From Rhizobium sp. Q54 (lineage in GTDB: Bacteria; Pseudomonadota; Alphaproteobacteria; Rhizobiales; Aestuariivirgaceae), in the NCBI GenBank assembly GCA_945889445.1, contig CAMDBX010000024.1, forward strand, positions 1 to 46,442: a DNA stretch of 46,442 bases. The letters run 5' to 3'. Under the pieces are notes generated by a model that worked only from the letters and a program-made list of their open reading frames with translations, searched no databases and was not told the DNA's origin. Made by a program: the position numbers and the translations under genes. Of the stretch, positions 33,373 through 42,148 are shown piece by piece. The number at the start of each line of letters is the position of its first letter. Position 1 is the stretch's first letter.

Positions 33373-33955
33373 AGTCCTCGAAGCTCTCGCGGGGGGCAGG
33401 GGCGGGGCCGCGCTCGCGGCGTTCGGACGGGTCGCGGCCGATCTCGTCGCGCAGGTCGCTCAGGTCAATGAACTGGTCGGTCTGGCGGCGCAGGTCGTCG
33501 GCGATCATCGGCGGCCTGGTGATCAGCGTCGACACCACGGTGACGCGGCGCCCCTTGGCCTGCACCGCCGCGACGAGCGAGCGGAAGTCGCCATCGCCCG
33601 AGAACAGCACGATGTGGTCGAGCTGGTCGCACAGCTGCATCACATCCACCGCAAGTTCGATGTCCATGTTGCCCTTCACCTTGCGGCGGCCCATGGCGTC
33701 GGTGAATTCCTTGGCCGGCTTGGTGACCACGCGATAGCCGTTGTAGTCGAGCCAGTCGATCAGCGGCTTGATGGGTGAATATTCGGCATCGTCGAGAAGG
33801 GCTGTGTAGTAGATGGCGCGGATCATCCGCGCGCGCTTGCGGAAGTAGCCGAGCAACTTCTTGTAGTCGATGTCGAAGCCGAGCGTCTTGGCCGTGGCGT
33901 AGAGATTGGATCCGTCGATGAACAGCGCAACGCGTTCATCCTGATAAAAATGCAT
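33359..33955 (-). CDS. NYN-domain (LabA/DUF88-type) nuclease-like protein
   Basis: The 198-residue protein is a PIN-like NYN domain. Its acidic metal-binding residues are in VALFIDGSNLY, KGNMDIELAVDVM and LFSGDGDFRSLV. Such proteins are thought to be metal-dependent ribonucleases; the LabA/DUF88 group is widespread and mostly uncharacterised. The C-terminal ~40 residues are charged and Pro-rich and probably disordered. It overlaps the uracil-DNA glycosylase gene by 14 bases, so the two are probably expressed together, linking a possible RNA enzyme with a DNA repair enzyme. It is divergent from folK. Confidence 0.88.
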   Translation of the reverse strand: MHFYQDERVALFIDGSNLYATAKTLGFDIDYKKLLGYFRKRARMIRAIYYTALLDDAEYSPIKPLIDWLDYNGYRVVTKPAKEFTDAMGRRKVKGNMDIELAVDVMQLCDQLDHIVLFSGDGDFRSLVAAVQAKGRRVTVVSTLITRPPMIADDLRRQTDQFIDLSDLRDEIGRDPSERRERGPAPAPRESFEDFADI

Positions 33956-34019
33956 GTCTGAAAACCCCTAAACGTGTATGGGATCGATTTAGACAGCCAC
34001 CCAACAACGCTCAAGCGAA

Positions 34020-34505
34020 ATGATTCTTGTTGCCCTCGGTTCCAACAGCAACGGCCCCTGGGGAACCCCGCGAGACGCGGTGGCGGAAGCCCTGCGCCGC
34101 CTCAACGGAAGCGGCATACGCGTAAAGATCGCATCGCAACTGCTGGTCACCGCGCCCTTCGGCGTCACCGACCAGCCCGATTTCGTGAATGCCGTTGCGG
34201 AAGTTGAATCGCATCTCTCGCCGGAAGCCCTGCTGAAGCGGTTGCATATCATCGAACGCCTTGCCGGCCGCCGCCGCACCTTGCGCTGGGGCCCGCGCAC
34301 GCTGGACCTCGACCTGATCGACTATCATGGCGTCATCCGCCGCGCCGCTCCGCCGGTGCTTCCGCATCCGGGCATTGCAGAACGCATCTTCGTGCTGGCG
34401 CCGATCGCCGAGATCGCACCGCTCTGGCGGCATCCGGAGACCAGGCTAACGGCTGCAGCGATGTTGAAGAAGCTCGACCACGAGGGGCAGGGACGCCTGC
34501 TCTGA
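34020..34505 (+). CDS. folK: 7,8-dihydro-6-hydroxymethylpterin pyrophosphokinase (HPPK)
   Basis: The 161-residue protein is FolK, which moves pyrophosphate from ATP to hydroxymethyl-dihydropterin in folate synthesis. Conserved blocks are ILVALGSNSNGPWG, TAPFGVTDQPDFVNAV, and the Mg/ATP-binding RTLDLDLIDYHG followed by LPHPGIAER. Length is normal. No other fol gene (folP, folB) lies beside it, unlike the clusters seen in many relatives. The ATG at 34020 has a weak AAGCGA upstream. Confidence 0.93.
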   Translation: MILVALGSNSNGPWGTPRDAVAEALRRLNGSGIRVKIASQLLVTAPFGVTDQPDFVNAVAEVESHLSPEALLKRLHIIERLAGRRRTLRWGPRTLDLDLIDYHGVIRRAAPPVLPHPGIAERIFVLAPIAEIAPLWRHPETRLTAAAMLKKLDHEGQGRLL

Positions 34506-34617
34506 TTTGGTGTGTTCTGCATCTGTTCCAGAATGAACAACACCGCGCCAGCGATAACACAACCTTAACCTAACCAAGCCATTTTTGGGTGTGTCAGTTT
34601 GTTCTGGAGTTCGGGGC

Positions 34618-36051
34618 ATGTCGTCCAAACTAAATCTTACTGCTTGGTCTTCTCTCGCCAGGCCTCAGTTTCTGGTTTCCGCCGCCGCCGCAGTCATGCT
34701 TACCGCGTGCTCCTCGGACATGGATCGCTTCGCATCCAACCCATCGGGCGCTGATCCGGTCTACACCGCCAGCGTGCCGAAGAACGTGAACGCCTCCAAC
34801 GTCGGCATGGCGGATACGGGTGTCGCTTCGAAGCGTCTGGCCAGCGCCTCTTCACAGCCGCCGAGCTACGATTACTCCAAGTCCTACCAGGCCCCGCAGT
34901 ATCGCCAGCCCGCGGCACAGCCGCAGGTTCAGGCCAGCGCGCCGGCCGGTGCCGGCACAGTGACGGTCGGGCCCGGCATGACGCTCTATTCCATCGCGCG
35001 CTCCAACAACCTGTCGGTTGCCGAACTCGCGGCGGTCAACGGCATCAAGGCGCCGTATGCGGTGCACACCGGCCAGACGCTGCGCCTGCCGGGTGCGGGC
35101 GCCGGCGCGGTTGCCTCGCAGCACGCCATGCCGCCGGACAACAGCACATTCGCCGAGCCGTCAGACACGCCGATCGCGCCGAAGCCGGGTGCGCCTGCGG
35201 CCTCCACCGCTGCAAGCGCCAAGCCGTCCAAGTCCGGCCCGTCGGTTGCGGCCAACGGCACCGAAGAAACCCTCACGGTTGCCAGCGGTGACACGCTGTT
35301 CTCGCTCGGCCGCAAGTATGGCCTCTCGCCCTATGCCATCGCCGATGCCAACGGCCTGCCGCACAATGCGCATCTGGTGCTGGGCCAGAAGGTGCGCATC
35401 CCGGCGGGTGGCGAAGCCGCTCCCGCTGTCGCTGCCGCCAAGCCGGCAACGGCCAAGACCACCACTGCCGCCAACGGCACCCTGCCGCCCGCCACCGGCG
35501 AAGAGGGCACGGGCGAGGCGGTTGCCGCCAACACCGCCGCGCCCGCCGCGACGCCCGAGCCGATCCCCGGTTCGGACCAGTCGGCTGCGGCGACCACCAC
35601 GCCTCCTGCGGCATCGACCGGCCAGCAGGTGGCTGAAGGCGCGCCCATCGCCGGGGCTCCCGGCATGCGCTGGCCGGTGCGCGGCAAGATCATTTCCGGC
35701 TTCGGTCCCAAGGCCAACGGCCTGAAGAACGAGGGCATCAACATCGCGGTGCCGGAAGGAACCTCGATCCGCGCCGCCGCCGATGGCGTCGTCGCCTACT
35801 CCGGCAACGAGTTGAAGGGCTATGGCAACCTTGTCCTCATCCGTCACGAGGACGGCTATGTCACCGCCTATGCCCACGGCAGCGAACTCTTCGTCAAGCG
35901 CGGCGACACGGTGAAGCGTGGCGACGTGATCGCCAAGGCCGGCCAGACGGGCTCCGTTTCCAGCCCGCAGCTGCACTTCGAAGTGCGCAAGGGTGCCGTG
36001 GCGCTCGACCCGATGAAGTTCCTCTCGCAGAACACCGCGTCCACCAACTGA
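34618..36051 (+). CDS. NlpD/EnvC-like LysM and LytM (M23) lipoprotein
   Basis: The 477-residue protein has a lipoprotein signal (lipobox LTAC), two LysM domains (TVGPGMTLYSIARSNNLSVA near residue 120 and TVASGDTLFSLGRKYGLSPY near 220), a Pro/Ala/Thr linker and a C-terminal LytM domain. The LytM metal site is degenerate: the H-x3-D motif reads NEGIN and the last H-x-H reads QLH, leaving only AYAH and LHFE. Such degenerate proteins (NlpD, EnvC) do not cut peptidoglycan themselves but activate amidases at the division site. The same role is inferred here. GGAG and GGGG stretches lie before the ATG at 34618. A strong terminator follows. Confidence 0.92.
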   Translation: MSSKLNLTAWSSLARPQFLVSAAAAVMLTACSSDMDRFASNPSGADPVYTASVPKNVNASNVGMADTGVASKRLASASSQPPSYDYSKSYQAPQYRQPAAQPQVQASAPAGAGTVTVGPGMTLYSIARSNNLSVAELAAVNGIKAPYAVHTGQTLRLPGAGAGAVASQHAMPPDNSTFAEPSDTPIAPKPGAPAASTAASAKPSKSGPSVAANGTEETLTVASGDTLFSLGRKYGLSPYAIADANGLPHNAHLVLGQKVRIPAGGEAAPAVAAAKPATAKTTTAANGTLPPATGEEGTGEAVAANTAAPAATPEPIPGSDQSAAATTTPPAASTGQQVAEGAPIAGAPGMRWPVRGKIISGFGPKANGLKNEGINIAVPEGTSIRAAADGVVAYSGNELKGYGNLVLIRHEDGYVTAYAHGSELFVKRGDTVKRGDVIAKAGQTGSVSSPQLHFEVRKGAVALDPMKFLSQNTASTN

Positions 36052-36074
36052 TTGCAGTCCCAAGTCGAACTCAA

Positions 36075-36108
36075 GGCCCGGAGGTCAAGCTCCGGGCCCT
36101 TTGTTTTT
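36075..36108 (+). terminator. Intrinsic terminator after the NlpD-like gene
   Basis: GGCCCGGAG pairs with CTCCGGGCC around a six-base loop and is followed by a run of T broken by one G, 24 bases after the stop. A typical Rho-independent terminator. Confidence 0.92.
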
Positions 36109-36153
36109 GCGCGCTGATGGCGCATGCTCGCCCGGTCAACGAGGAGCATGGCC

Positions 36154-36819
36154 ATGATCACGGTGTGGGGACGGCGCAACTCCGTCAATGTCCAGAAGGT
36201 GCTGTGGGCGCTCGAGGAACTCGATGTGCCCTACACGCGTGAGAACGTGGGCGGCAGCTTCGGCGGCAACCAGGATGCCGATTTCCTGGCGATGAACCCG
36301 ATGGGCCTCGTGCCGGTGATCCGCGATGGCGACGTCACCATGTTCGAGTCCAACGCCATCGTGCGCTATCTCGCGGCGCGGTTCAGGGCAGGGGTGCTCC
36401 GGCCATCGGAGCACAAGAGCCTTGCCATGGCGGAGCAGTGGATGGAGTGGACCCAGGTGAATGTGTCGCCGGCCGTGACAGCGCTGTTCATCAACCGCGT
36501 GCGCAGCCTGCCGGAAGCCCGGGATGTGGCGGCGGCGGCTGCCGCCGAGAACAAGGTGGCGGAGTGCCTGCTCGTCGCGGACGCCTGGATTGCCCGAAAC
36601 GACTGGTTCGCAGGCCATGACTTCAGCTTCGGCGACATTGCAATGGGCGCCCTGTTGTGGCGCTACATGGGCATCGACTGCGCAAGGCCGCAGATGCCCC
36701 ATCTGATGGAATGGTTCGAGGCCGTGCAGGCCCGCGAAGCCTTCCGCCGCGCCGTCATGGCCGTGCCTCGCGCGAAGGACCTGGCAGACTGGAAGCGGAT
36801 CGAGAAGGAGACGGCTTAG
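36154..36819 (+). CDS. Glutathione S-transferase family protein
   Basis: The 221-residue protein has an N-terminal thioredoxin-like domain beginning ITVWGRRNSVNVQKVLWALE, with the GSH gamma-glutamyl contact in FESNAIVRYLAARF after the cis-Pro of GLVPVI. A helical C-terminal domain contains the GHDFSFGDIAMGALLWR N-cap box. The catalytic residue near position 10 could be the Ser or Asn of the RRNSVN segment. Such enzymes conjugate glutathione or reduce disulfides. The ATG at 36154 is placed seven bases after GAGGAG; the ATG at 36148 is too close to it. Convergent with the DUF815 ATPase gene. Substrate unknown. Confidence 0.9.
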   Translation: MITVWGRRNSVNVQKVLWALEELDVPYTRENVGGSFGGNQDADFLAMNPMGLVPVIRDGDVTMFESNAIVRYLAARFRAGVLRPSEHKSLAMAEQWMEWTQVNVSPAVTALFINRVRSLPEARDVAAAAAAENKVAECLLVADAWIARNDWFAGHDFSFGDIAMGALLWRYMGIDCARPQMPHLMEWFEAVQAREAFRRAVMAVPRAKDLADWKRIEKETA

Positions 36820-36876
36820 CTCACCAAGGTTCCTTCGCCGGGATGACGACTGAGAAGTGACAAGTCTCCTCAGCCT

Positions 36877-37740
36877 CTACCCGTCCAGCCTCTCCCCCAA
36901 GCGTCCCGCCAAATCCTGGATGTACTGCCACGCCACGCGGCCGGAGCGGCTGCCGCGGGTTGCCTGCCATTCGATGGCGCCGGCGCGCAGCGTGTCGGCG
37001 TCGACCTTGAGGCCGTAATGCTTGGCATAGCCCTCGATCATCGCCAGGAACTCGTCCTGCGAGCAGTTGTGGAAGCCCAGCCACAGGCCGAAGCGGTCTG
37101 ACAGCGAAACCTTCTCCTGCACGGCCTCCGACGGGTTGATCGCCGTCGAGCGTTCGTTCTCGATCATGTCGCGCGGCAGCAGGTGGCGGCGGTTGGAGGT
37201 GGCGTAGAAGATCATGTTGGAAGGGCGGCCCTCGATGCCGCCGTCAAGTGCGGCCTTCAGCGACTTGTAGGAGGTGTCGTCGGCATCGAACGACAGGTCA
37301 TCGCAGAACACGATGAAGCGGTACTCCGGATTCCTGCGGATGATGTTCATCAGCATGGGCAGGCTCTCGATGTCCTCGCGGTGGATCTCGACGAGCTTTA
37401 GGATGCCCTCCGCCGCGTCGTTGATGGCATGGTGGGCGGCCTTGACGAGCGACGACTTGCCCATGCCGCGTGCGCCCCACAGCAGCGCGTTGTTGGCGGG
37501 CAGGCCCCGGGCGAAGCGCTCGGTGTTTTCGATCAGGATGTCGCGGGTCAGATCGATGCCGCGCAGCAGGGAAAGTTCCACCCGGTTGACGCGGGCCACG
37601 GGTTCGAGTTCCGGCGGGCTCGCATGCCAGACGAAGGCCGAACAGCCCCGGAGGTCGGCCTCGGTGGCCTTGCGGGGCGCCAGCCGCTCCAGCGCCTCGG
37701 CAATGCGGGTGAGCAACGAATGATCGAGTTCCTGTGCCAT
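36877..37740 (-). CDS. DUF815 AAA-type ATPase
   Basis: The 287-residue protein has a P-loop (LLWGARGMGKSSLVKA), a Walker B motif (RFIVFCDDLSFD), an Arg-rich sensor region (YATSNRRHLLPRD) and a C-terminal lid helix. It matches the DUF815 family of single-domain AAA ATPases found in most Alphaproteobacteria, whose role is not known. No membrane segment or signal is seen. It is divergent from yajC-secDF, with 111 bases between, an arrangement that could imply shared control. ATP-driven remodelling of an unknown partner is the most that can be inferred. Confidence 0.87.
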   Translation of the reverse strand: MAQELDHSLLTRIAEALERLAPRKATEADLRGCSAFVWHASPPELEPVARVNRVELSLLRGIDLTRDILIENTERFARGLPANNALLWGARGMGKSSLVKAAHHAINDAAEGILKLVEIHREDIESLPMLMNIIRRNPEYRFIVFCDDLSFDADDTSYKSLKAALDGGIEGRPSNMIFYATSNRRHLLPRDMIENERSTAINPSEAVQEKVSLSDRFGLWLGFHNCSQDEFLAMIEGYAKHYGLKVDADTLRAGAIEWQATRGSRSGRVAWQYIQDLAGRLGERLDG

Positions 37741-37851
37741 TCCAGACTCTTAGCGGAGCCGGCAGGCCGGGTAAAGGCGCACCAATCGATTGGTTGCAAT
37801 AGAGGCAACCATCGCTATATTCCGCCCAAACTTTCGTTCAGGAGATTTCCC

Positions 37852-38193
37852 GTGTTCATCACTCCGGCCTTTGCCCAGGCCGCCGGCGCTCCCGCCGGTG
37901 CTGGCGATTTCATCGGCATGATCCTGCCGCTCGTGCTCATCATGGGCGTGTTCTATTTTCTGCTGATCCGCCCGCAGCAGCGCAAGATGAAGGAGCATCA
38001 GGAGATGCTCAAGAAGGTCGGCAAGGGTGACACTGTGGTGACCAACGGCGGTCTCATCGGCCGCGTCGTCAAGGTGCTGGACGACAATGAGCTGCAGGTC
38101 GAGATCGGCGAGAACATCAAGGTGCGCGTGCTGCGCACCGGCATCGCCGACGTGCGCGCCAAGGGCGAACCCGTCAAGACCGAGGCCAAGTAA
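37852..38193 (+). CDS. yajC: Preprotein translocase subunit YajC
   Basis: The 113-residue protein has one membrane helix (GMILPLVLIMGVFYFLLI) with the conserved RPQQRKMKEHQEML just after it and a small KOW-like cytoplasmic beta domain (TVVTNGGLIGRVV). YajC associates with SecDF-YidC and the Sec translocon. The start is GTG at 37852, seven bases after CAGGAG. It heads a run of five genes: secD begins six bases after its stop, then secF and two short genes joined by ATGA-type overlaps. Confidence 0.96.
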   Translation: MFITPAFAQAAGAPAGAGDFIGMILPLVLIMGVFYFLLIRPQQRKMKEHQEMLKKVGKGDTVVTNGGLIGRVVKVLDDNELQVEIGENIKVRVLRTGIADVRAKGEPVKTEAK

Positions 38194-38199
38194 TTCCCG

Positions 38200-39804
38200 A
38201 TGCTGCATTTCAGCAAATGGAAGCAATTCGGCATCCTTTTGGCGGTGCTGATTTCCATCATCGTCGCGCTGCCGAATGTGCTGCCGGCCAAGTACCAGGA
38301 CATGCTGCGCCCCTATGGCCTCAAGCCCATGACTCTGGGCCTTGACCTGCAGGGCGGTGTCAACATCCTCCTCGAAATCGACCGTGACGATCTCAAGAAG
38401 CGCTTGACGGAGCAACTCGTGGGCGACATGCGCTCGACGCTGCGTGAAGGCAAGATCGGCTATAGCGGCATCAATCGGGCGCCGGACGGGGTGCGCGTGC
38501 GCATCACCAAGCCGGAGGACGTGGACAAGGCCGAGACCGAACTGCGCAAGCTGGCGCAGCCGGTGGATGCCGGCGGCCTGTTCGGCGGCGGCACCACTGC
38601 CTCACTTTTCGACGTGAAGCTTGAAGGCCAGCAGGTGAGCTTCACCTTCAACGAGCAGGGCATCGACAGCAAGATCCAGCAGGCGGTGAGCCAGTCGATC
38701 AAGATCGTCGAGAAGCGCGTGAACCCCGACGGCGTCGTCGAGGCCACCATCCAGCAGCAGGGCAAGGACCGCATCGTCGTGCAGCTGCCCGGCGTGCAGG
38801 ACAGCCAGGAAGTGAAGAGCCGCCTCGACCGCACCGCCAAGCTCACCTTCCAGCTGCTGTGCGAGGCCCAGCCCACCGGGCAGGGCCAGAACCCGCCGCC
38901 CGAGTGCAAGTCGCTGGTGATGAAGGACGATCCCGCGCAAACCATGTGGGTGCAGACCTCCAGCCGCGCCACGGTGGATGGTGCCGACCTGACGGACGCC
39001 CGCGGTTCGTTTGACCAGAGCAACCAGCCGGTCGTCTCCTTCCGCTTCAACCAGAAGGGTGCGGAGCGCTTCGGCAAGCTGACGCGCGACAATGTGGGCA
39101 AGCCTTTCGCCATCGTGCTCGACGATCTCATCATGAGCGCGCCGCGCATCAACGAGCCCATCCTCGGCGGCTCAGGCCAGATCTCTGGCAGCTTCACGGT
39201 GGAGGAGACCAACAGCCTCGCAGTGGTGCTGCGCTCGGGCGCGTTGCCCGCCAAGCTGACCATCGTGGAAGAGCGCACGGTTGGCCCCAGCCTCGGCTCC
39301 GACTCGATCAAGGCCGGCTTCAACGCCTCGATCATCGGCCTCGTGCTGGTCGTGATCTTCATGATCATCGCCTATGGCCTGTTCGGCATCTTCGCCAACA
39401 TCGCGCTGTTGCTGAACCTGATCATGCTGATCGCGGTGATGAGCTTCTTCGGCTTCACCATGACGCTGCCGGGCATCGCCGCCATCGTGCTCACCATGGG
39501 CATGGCGGTCGACTCCAACGTCATCATCTTCGAGCGCATGCGTGAGGAGTGGCGCAACGGCCGCTCCGCCATGAGCGCCATCGAGACCGGCTTCAAGTCG
39601 GCCTTCGCCACGATCTTCGATTCGAACTTCACCGCGCTCATTGCGGCGGTGGTGCTGTTCGGCGTCGGCTCCGGCCCCGTCAAGGGCTTCGCCATCGCCC
39701 ATGTGGTGGGCATCCTCACCACCGTGTTCACGGCCTATACGGTGACGCGCTACATCGTGTCGCTGTGGGTCGGCTGGGCCAAGCCCAAGGAGGTTCCGCT
39801 CTGA
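38200..39804 (+). CDS. secD: Protein translocase subunit SecD
   Basis: The 534-residue protein is SecD. It has an N-terminal membrane helix, the periplasmic P1 domain (LGLDLQGGVNILLEID), and a second domain with the base TTSRATVDGADLTDARGSFD region. It ends in five C-terminal membrane helices with the SecD/RND motif VLTMGMAVDSNVIIFERMRE, including the Asp that takes part in proton flow. SecDF uses the proton gradient to help pull proteins out of the Sec channel. It is separate from SecF here, not fused as in some bacteria. It lies in the yajC-secD-secF operon. Confidence 0.97.
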   Translation: MLHFSKWKQFGILLAVLISIIVALPNVLPAKYQDMLRPYGLKPMTLGLDLQGGVNILLEIDRDDLKKRLTEQLVGDMRSTLREGKIGYSGINRAPDGVRVRITKPEDVDKAETELRKLAQPVDAGGLFGGGTTASLFDVKLEGQQVSFTFNEQGIDSKIQQAVSQSIKIVEKRVNPDGVVEATIQQQGKDRIVVQLPGVQDSQEVKSRLDRTAKLTFQLLCEAQPTGQGQNPPPECKSLVMKDDPAQTMWVQTSSRATVDGADLTDARGSFDQSNQPVVSFRFNQKGAERFGKLTRDNVGKPFAIVLDDLIMSAPRINEPILGGSGQISGSFTVEETNSLAVVLRSGALPAKLTIVEERTVGPSLGSDSIKAGFNASIIGLVLVVIFMIIAYGLFGIFANIALLLNLIMLIAVMSFFGFTMTLPGIAAIVLTMGMAVDSNVIIFERMREEWRNGRSAMSAIETGFKSAFATIFDSNFTALIAAVVLFGVGSGPVKGFAIAHVVGILTTVFTAYTVTRYIVSLWVGWAKPKEVPL

Positions 39805-39820
39805 GAGCGGAGATCAGCTC

Positions 39821-40768
39821 ATGAAATTCAAGCCCATCCGCTTCATTCCGGACGACACCCGCTTCCCGATCATGCGGCTCAGCCGCTTCGGCTTCTTTTT
39901 CTCGGGCCTTCTCTCGCTCGCTTCCGTCCTGCTGTTCGTCTTCGTCGGCCTCAACGTCGGCGTCGACTTCAAGGGCGGCACTGTGATGACGGTGCGCACC
40001 GCCGATGCCGCCAACATCGAGCAGCTGCGCGAGCAGGTGTCCTCGCTTGGCTTCGGCCAGGCGGAGATCCAGGAGTTCGGCTCGCCGCGCGACGTGCTGA
40101 TCCGGCTTCCCGCCGTCGAAGGCGGCGACGAGGCGCAGCAGACAACTATCGCCAAGGTCAAGGAGGCGCTGGGACCCGGCGTCGAGTTCCGCTCGGTCGA
40201 GGTGGTGGGCCCGAAGGTGTCTTCCGAGCTGGCCGAGCAGAGCATCCTCGCCGTGGTCTTCGCCATCGGCGGCATCCTGTTCTACGTATGGTTCCGCTTC
40301 GAATGGCAGTTCGCGGCGGGCGCCGTGCTCTCGCTGCTGCATGACGTGCTCATCACCATCGGCATCTTCTGCCTGCTCAGGATCGAGTTCAACCTGCAGA
40401 TCATCGCGGCGATCCTGACCATCGTGGGCTATTCTCTGAACGACACGGTGGTGGTGTTCGACCGTATCCGCGAATACATGCGCAAGTACAAGTCGATGAA
40501 CCTCGCCGACCTGATCGACTTCTCGATCAACTCGGTGTTCCCGCGCACCATCCTCACGTCCGTCACCACCATGCTGGCGCTGGTGGCACTCTATGCCTTT
40601 GGCGGCGAGGTGCTCCGGGGCTTCACCTTCACCATGATCCTCGGCGTGCTGATCGGCACCTACTCCTCGATCTTCATCGCCTCGCCGGTGCTGATCTTGC
40701 TCGGCACGGTGATGAGCGAGAAGAAGACCGTAACGGAAGCAAAGGCAGCCGCCGCGGCCCGTCCGTGA
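39821..40768 (+). CDS. secF: Protein translocase subunit SecF
   Basis: The 315-residue protein is SecF. It has one N-terminal helix, the VGVDFKGGTVMTVRT domain start, and five C-terminal helices with GYSLNDTVVVFDRIREYMRK, the partner of the SecD proton path. Its stop overlaps the GTG start of the NDUFAF3-like gene (GTGA), so translation of the two is probably coupled. It follows secD by 16 bases. Confidence 0.97.
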   Translation: MKFKPIRFIPDDTRFPIMRLSRFGFFFSGLLSLASVLLFVFVGLNVGVDFKGGTVMTVRTADAANIEQLREQVSSLGFGQAEIQEFGSPRDVLIRLPAVEGGDEAQQTTIAKVKEALGPGVEFRSVEVVGPKVSSELAEQSILAVVFAIGGILFYVWFRFEWQFAAGAVLSLLHDVLITIGIFCLLRIEFNLQIIAAILTIVGYSLNDTVVVFDRIREYMRKYKSMNLADLIDFSINSVFPRTILTSVTTMLALVALYAFGGEVLRGFTFTMILGVLIGTYSSIFIASPVLILLGTVMSEKKTVTEAKAAAAARP

Positions 40769-41139
40769 CGGCACACTACCCCGGCCGCGCCGCCATCGAG
40801 ACCTATGGGGCGGGCGGCTTCGGCTTCGCGGGCATGTCGCACCGCGGCTCCATCGTGGCGCTGCCCTCCGGCATCTATGCCTGGAACATGAACCCCACCG
40901 CGCTGACGCCTGATGATTTCGCCATGGCGATTGCCGAGAAGGATGCGTTCGACCTGCTGCTCATCGGCATGGGGCCTGAAATGGCAAGGCCCCCCAGGCC
41001 CGTCCGGGCTGCACTCGAGGCTGCGGGCATCATCTACGACCCGATGGCGACGGGCCACGCGGTTTCCACCTACAATCTTCTCCTCGAGGAAAAGCGCCGC
41101 GTCGCCGCCGCCCTCATTGCCGTGGCGTTCGGTGGATGA
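40765..41139 (+). CDS. Mth938/DUF498-domain protein (NDUFAF3 homologue)
   Basis: The 124-residue protein is a single Mth938-like domain, with IETYGAGGFGFAGMSHRGSI, FDLLLIGMGPEM and a final AAGIIYDPMATGHAVSTYNL. The human homologue, NDUFAF3, is needed to assemble respiratory complex I. The bacterial protein's function is not settled; its place behind secDF fits a role in membrane-complex assembly or insertion. The start is GTG, overlapping the secF stop. Its own stop overlaps the next start by ATGA. Confidence 0.88.
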   Translation: MTAHYPGRAAIETYGAGGFGFAGMSHRGSIVALPSGIYAWNMNPTALTPDDFAMAIAEKDAFDLLLIGMGPEMARPPRPVRAALEAAGIIYDPMATGHAVSTYNLLLEEKRRVAAALIAVAFGG

Positions 41140-41879
41140 ACGAGGTCGAGGAGATCGTCCGCCGCCAGGACCGTGACCGCTATCTCTCTTGCCTTTTCGC
41201 CCCCGACGACAAGCGCCCGCATCTTCTCGCGCTCTATGCCTTCAACGCCGAGATCCTGCGGGTGCGGGACACGGTGAGCGAGGCCGGCCTGGGTCTCATC
41301 CGCCTGCAGTGGTGGCGTGACACAATTGCCGGCATCTATGCCGGCAACGTGACGCCGGCCTACTCGGTGGCGGAGGCTCTGGCTCGCGCCATTGCCGAGG
41401 GTCAACTGCCGCAGCAGGCACTGCTCGACCTCGTCACCGCCCACGAGTTCGACCTGTTCCATGACCGCATGCCGGACTTGACCGCCCTTGAGGCCTATAT
41501 GGGCGAAGCCTATTCGCGCCTCATCATGATGGCGGCGATGATCCTCGACCGTGATGCAGCACCCAAGGCCAGCGAATGCGCCGGGCTCGCCGGTGTGGCG
41601 CAAGGGCTGGCGCTGGTGATGGGCGATCCCCGCCACCGCGATCCATTCCTGCCGGACGGCATGTCCGTTGCGGAGGCGGTGGGCCACGCGGAAAACCGCC
41701 TCGCCCAGGCGATGACGCTGCGGCCGGGTTTGCCCAACTCCGTGCTGCCGGCCTTCCTGCCGGTGAGCCTGACCGGGCTGTACCTGAAGAAGATCGACGC
41801 CGCGCCAGACAAGCCGCTCGCGGTGTCACCGGTGAAGCGCCAACTCGTCCTGTGGTGGGCGGCAAGGCGCTGGGGTTAG
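41136..41879 (+). CDS. Squalene/phytoene synthase-fold protein, NDUFAF6-like
   Basis: The 247-residue protein has the trans-isoprenyl synthase fold, with LLALYAFNAEILRVRDTVSE, GLIRLQWWRDTI and a final LPAFLPVSLTGLYLKKI. These blocks match NDUFAF6, a human complex I assembly factor, more closely than true phytoene synthases. The first Asp-rich motif is reduced to VRDTVSE, and the second DxxxD of the enzymes is not evident, so prenyl synthesis is doubtful. It is joined by ATGA to the NDUFAF3-like gene and lies at the end of the secDF run, so two assembly-factor homologues are coupled to a translocon operon. No carotenoid genes are near. Confidence 0.86.
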   Translation: MNEVEEIVRRQDRDRYLSCLFAPDDKRPHLLALYAFNAEILRVRDTVSEAGLGLIRLQWWRDTIAGIYAGNVTPAYSVAEALARAIAEGQLPQQALLDLVTAHEFDLFHDRMPDLTALEAYMGEAYSRLIMMAAMILDRDAAPKASECAGLAGVAQGLALVMGDPRHRDPFLPDGMSVAEAVGHAENRLAQAMTLRPGLPNSVLPAFLPVSLTGLYLKKIDAAPDKPLAVSPVKRQLVLWWAARRWG

Positions 41880-42148
41880 CGGCCGACCCCAATGGCCATC
41901 ATCCTGGCGAAGGCCTCGATCCAGCTTCCGCTCATCCAACTGAGCGTCCGGTTCAGAAGCGCCTAAGGGGGCTCAGGATAGGAATCAACAGGGTACGGCT
42001 AGGGGCACTAGCGGGACCGCATTATGCCGAAAATCAAACGTTACGAACTGCATTTTGGCCGGCCCTCAGGACTAGCAGAAAAGCGGGATCCCGTCCTTCG
42101 CCGGGGTTACGGAAGAGGGGAAGGGCGACGTCTCGGAGTGGGTGGGCC
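41880..42148. other. Intergenic region between convergent genes
   Basis: About 270 bases between the NDUFAF6-like and trmFO stops. Open frames here are continuations of antisense frames and have no support. No clear terminator hairpin was found. Confidence 0.5.
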
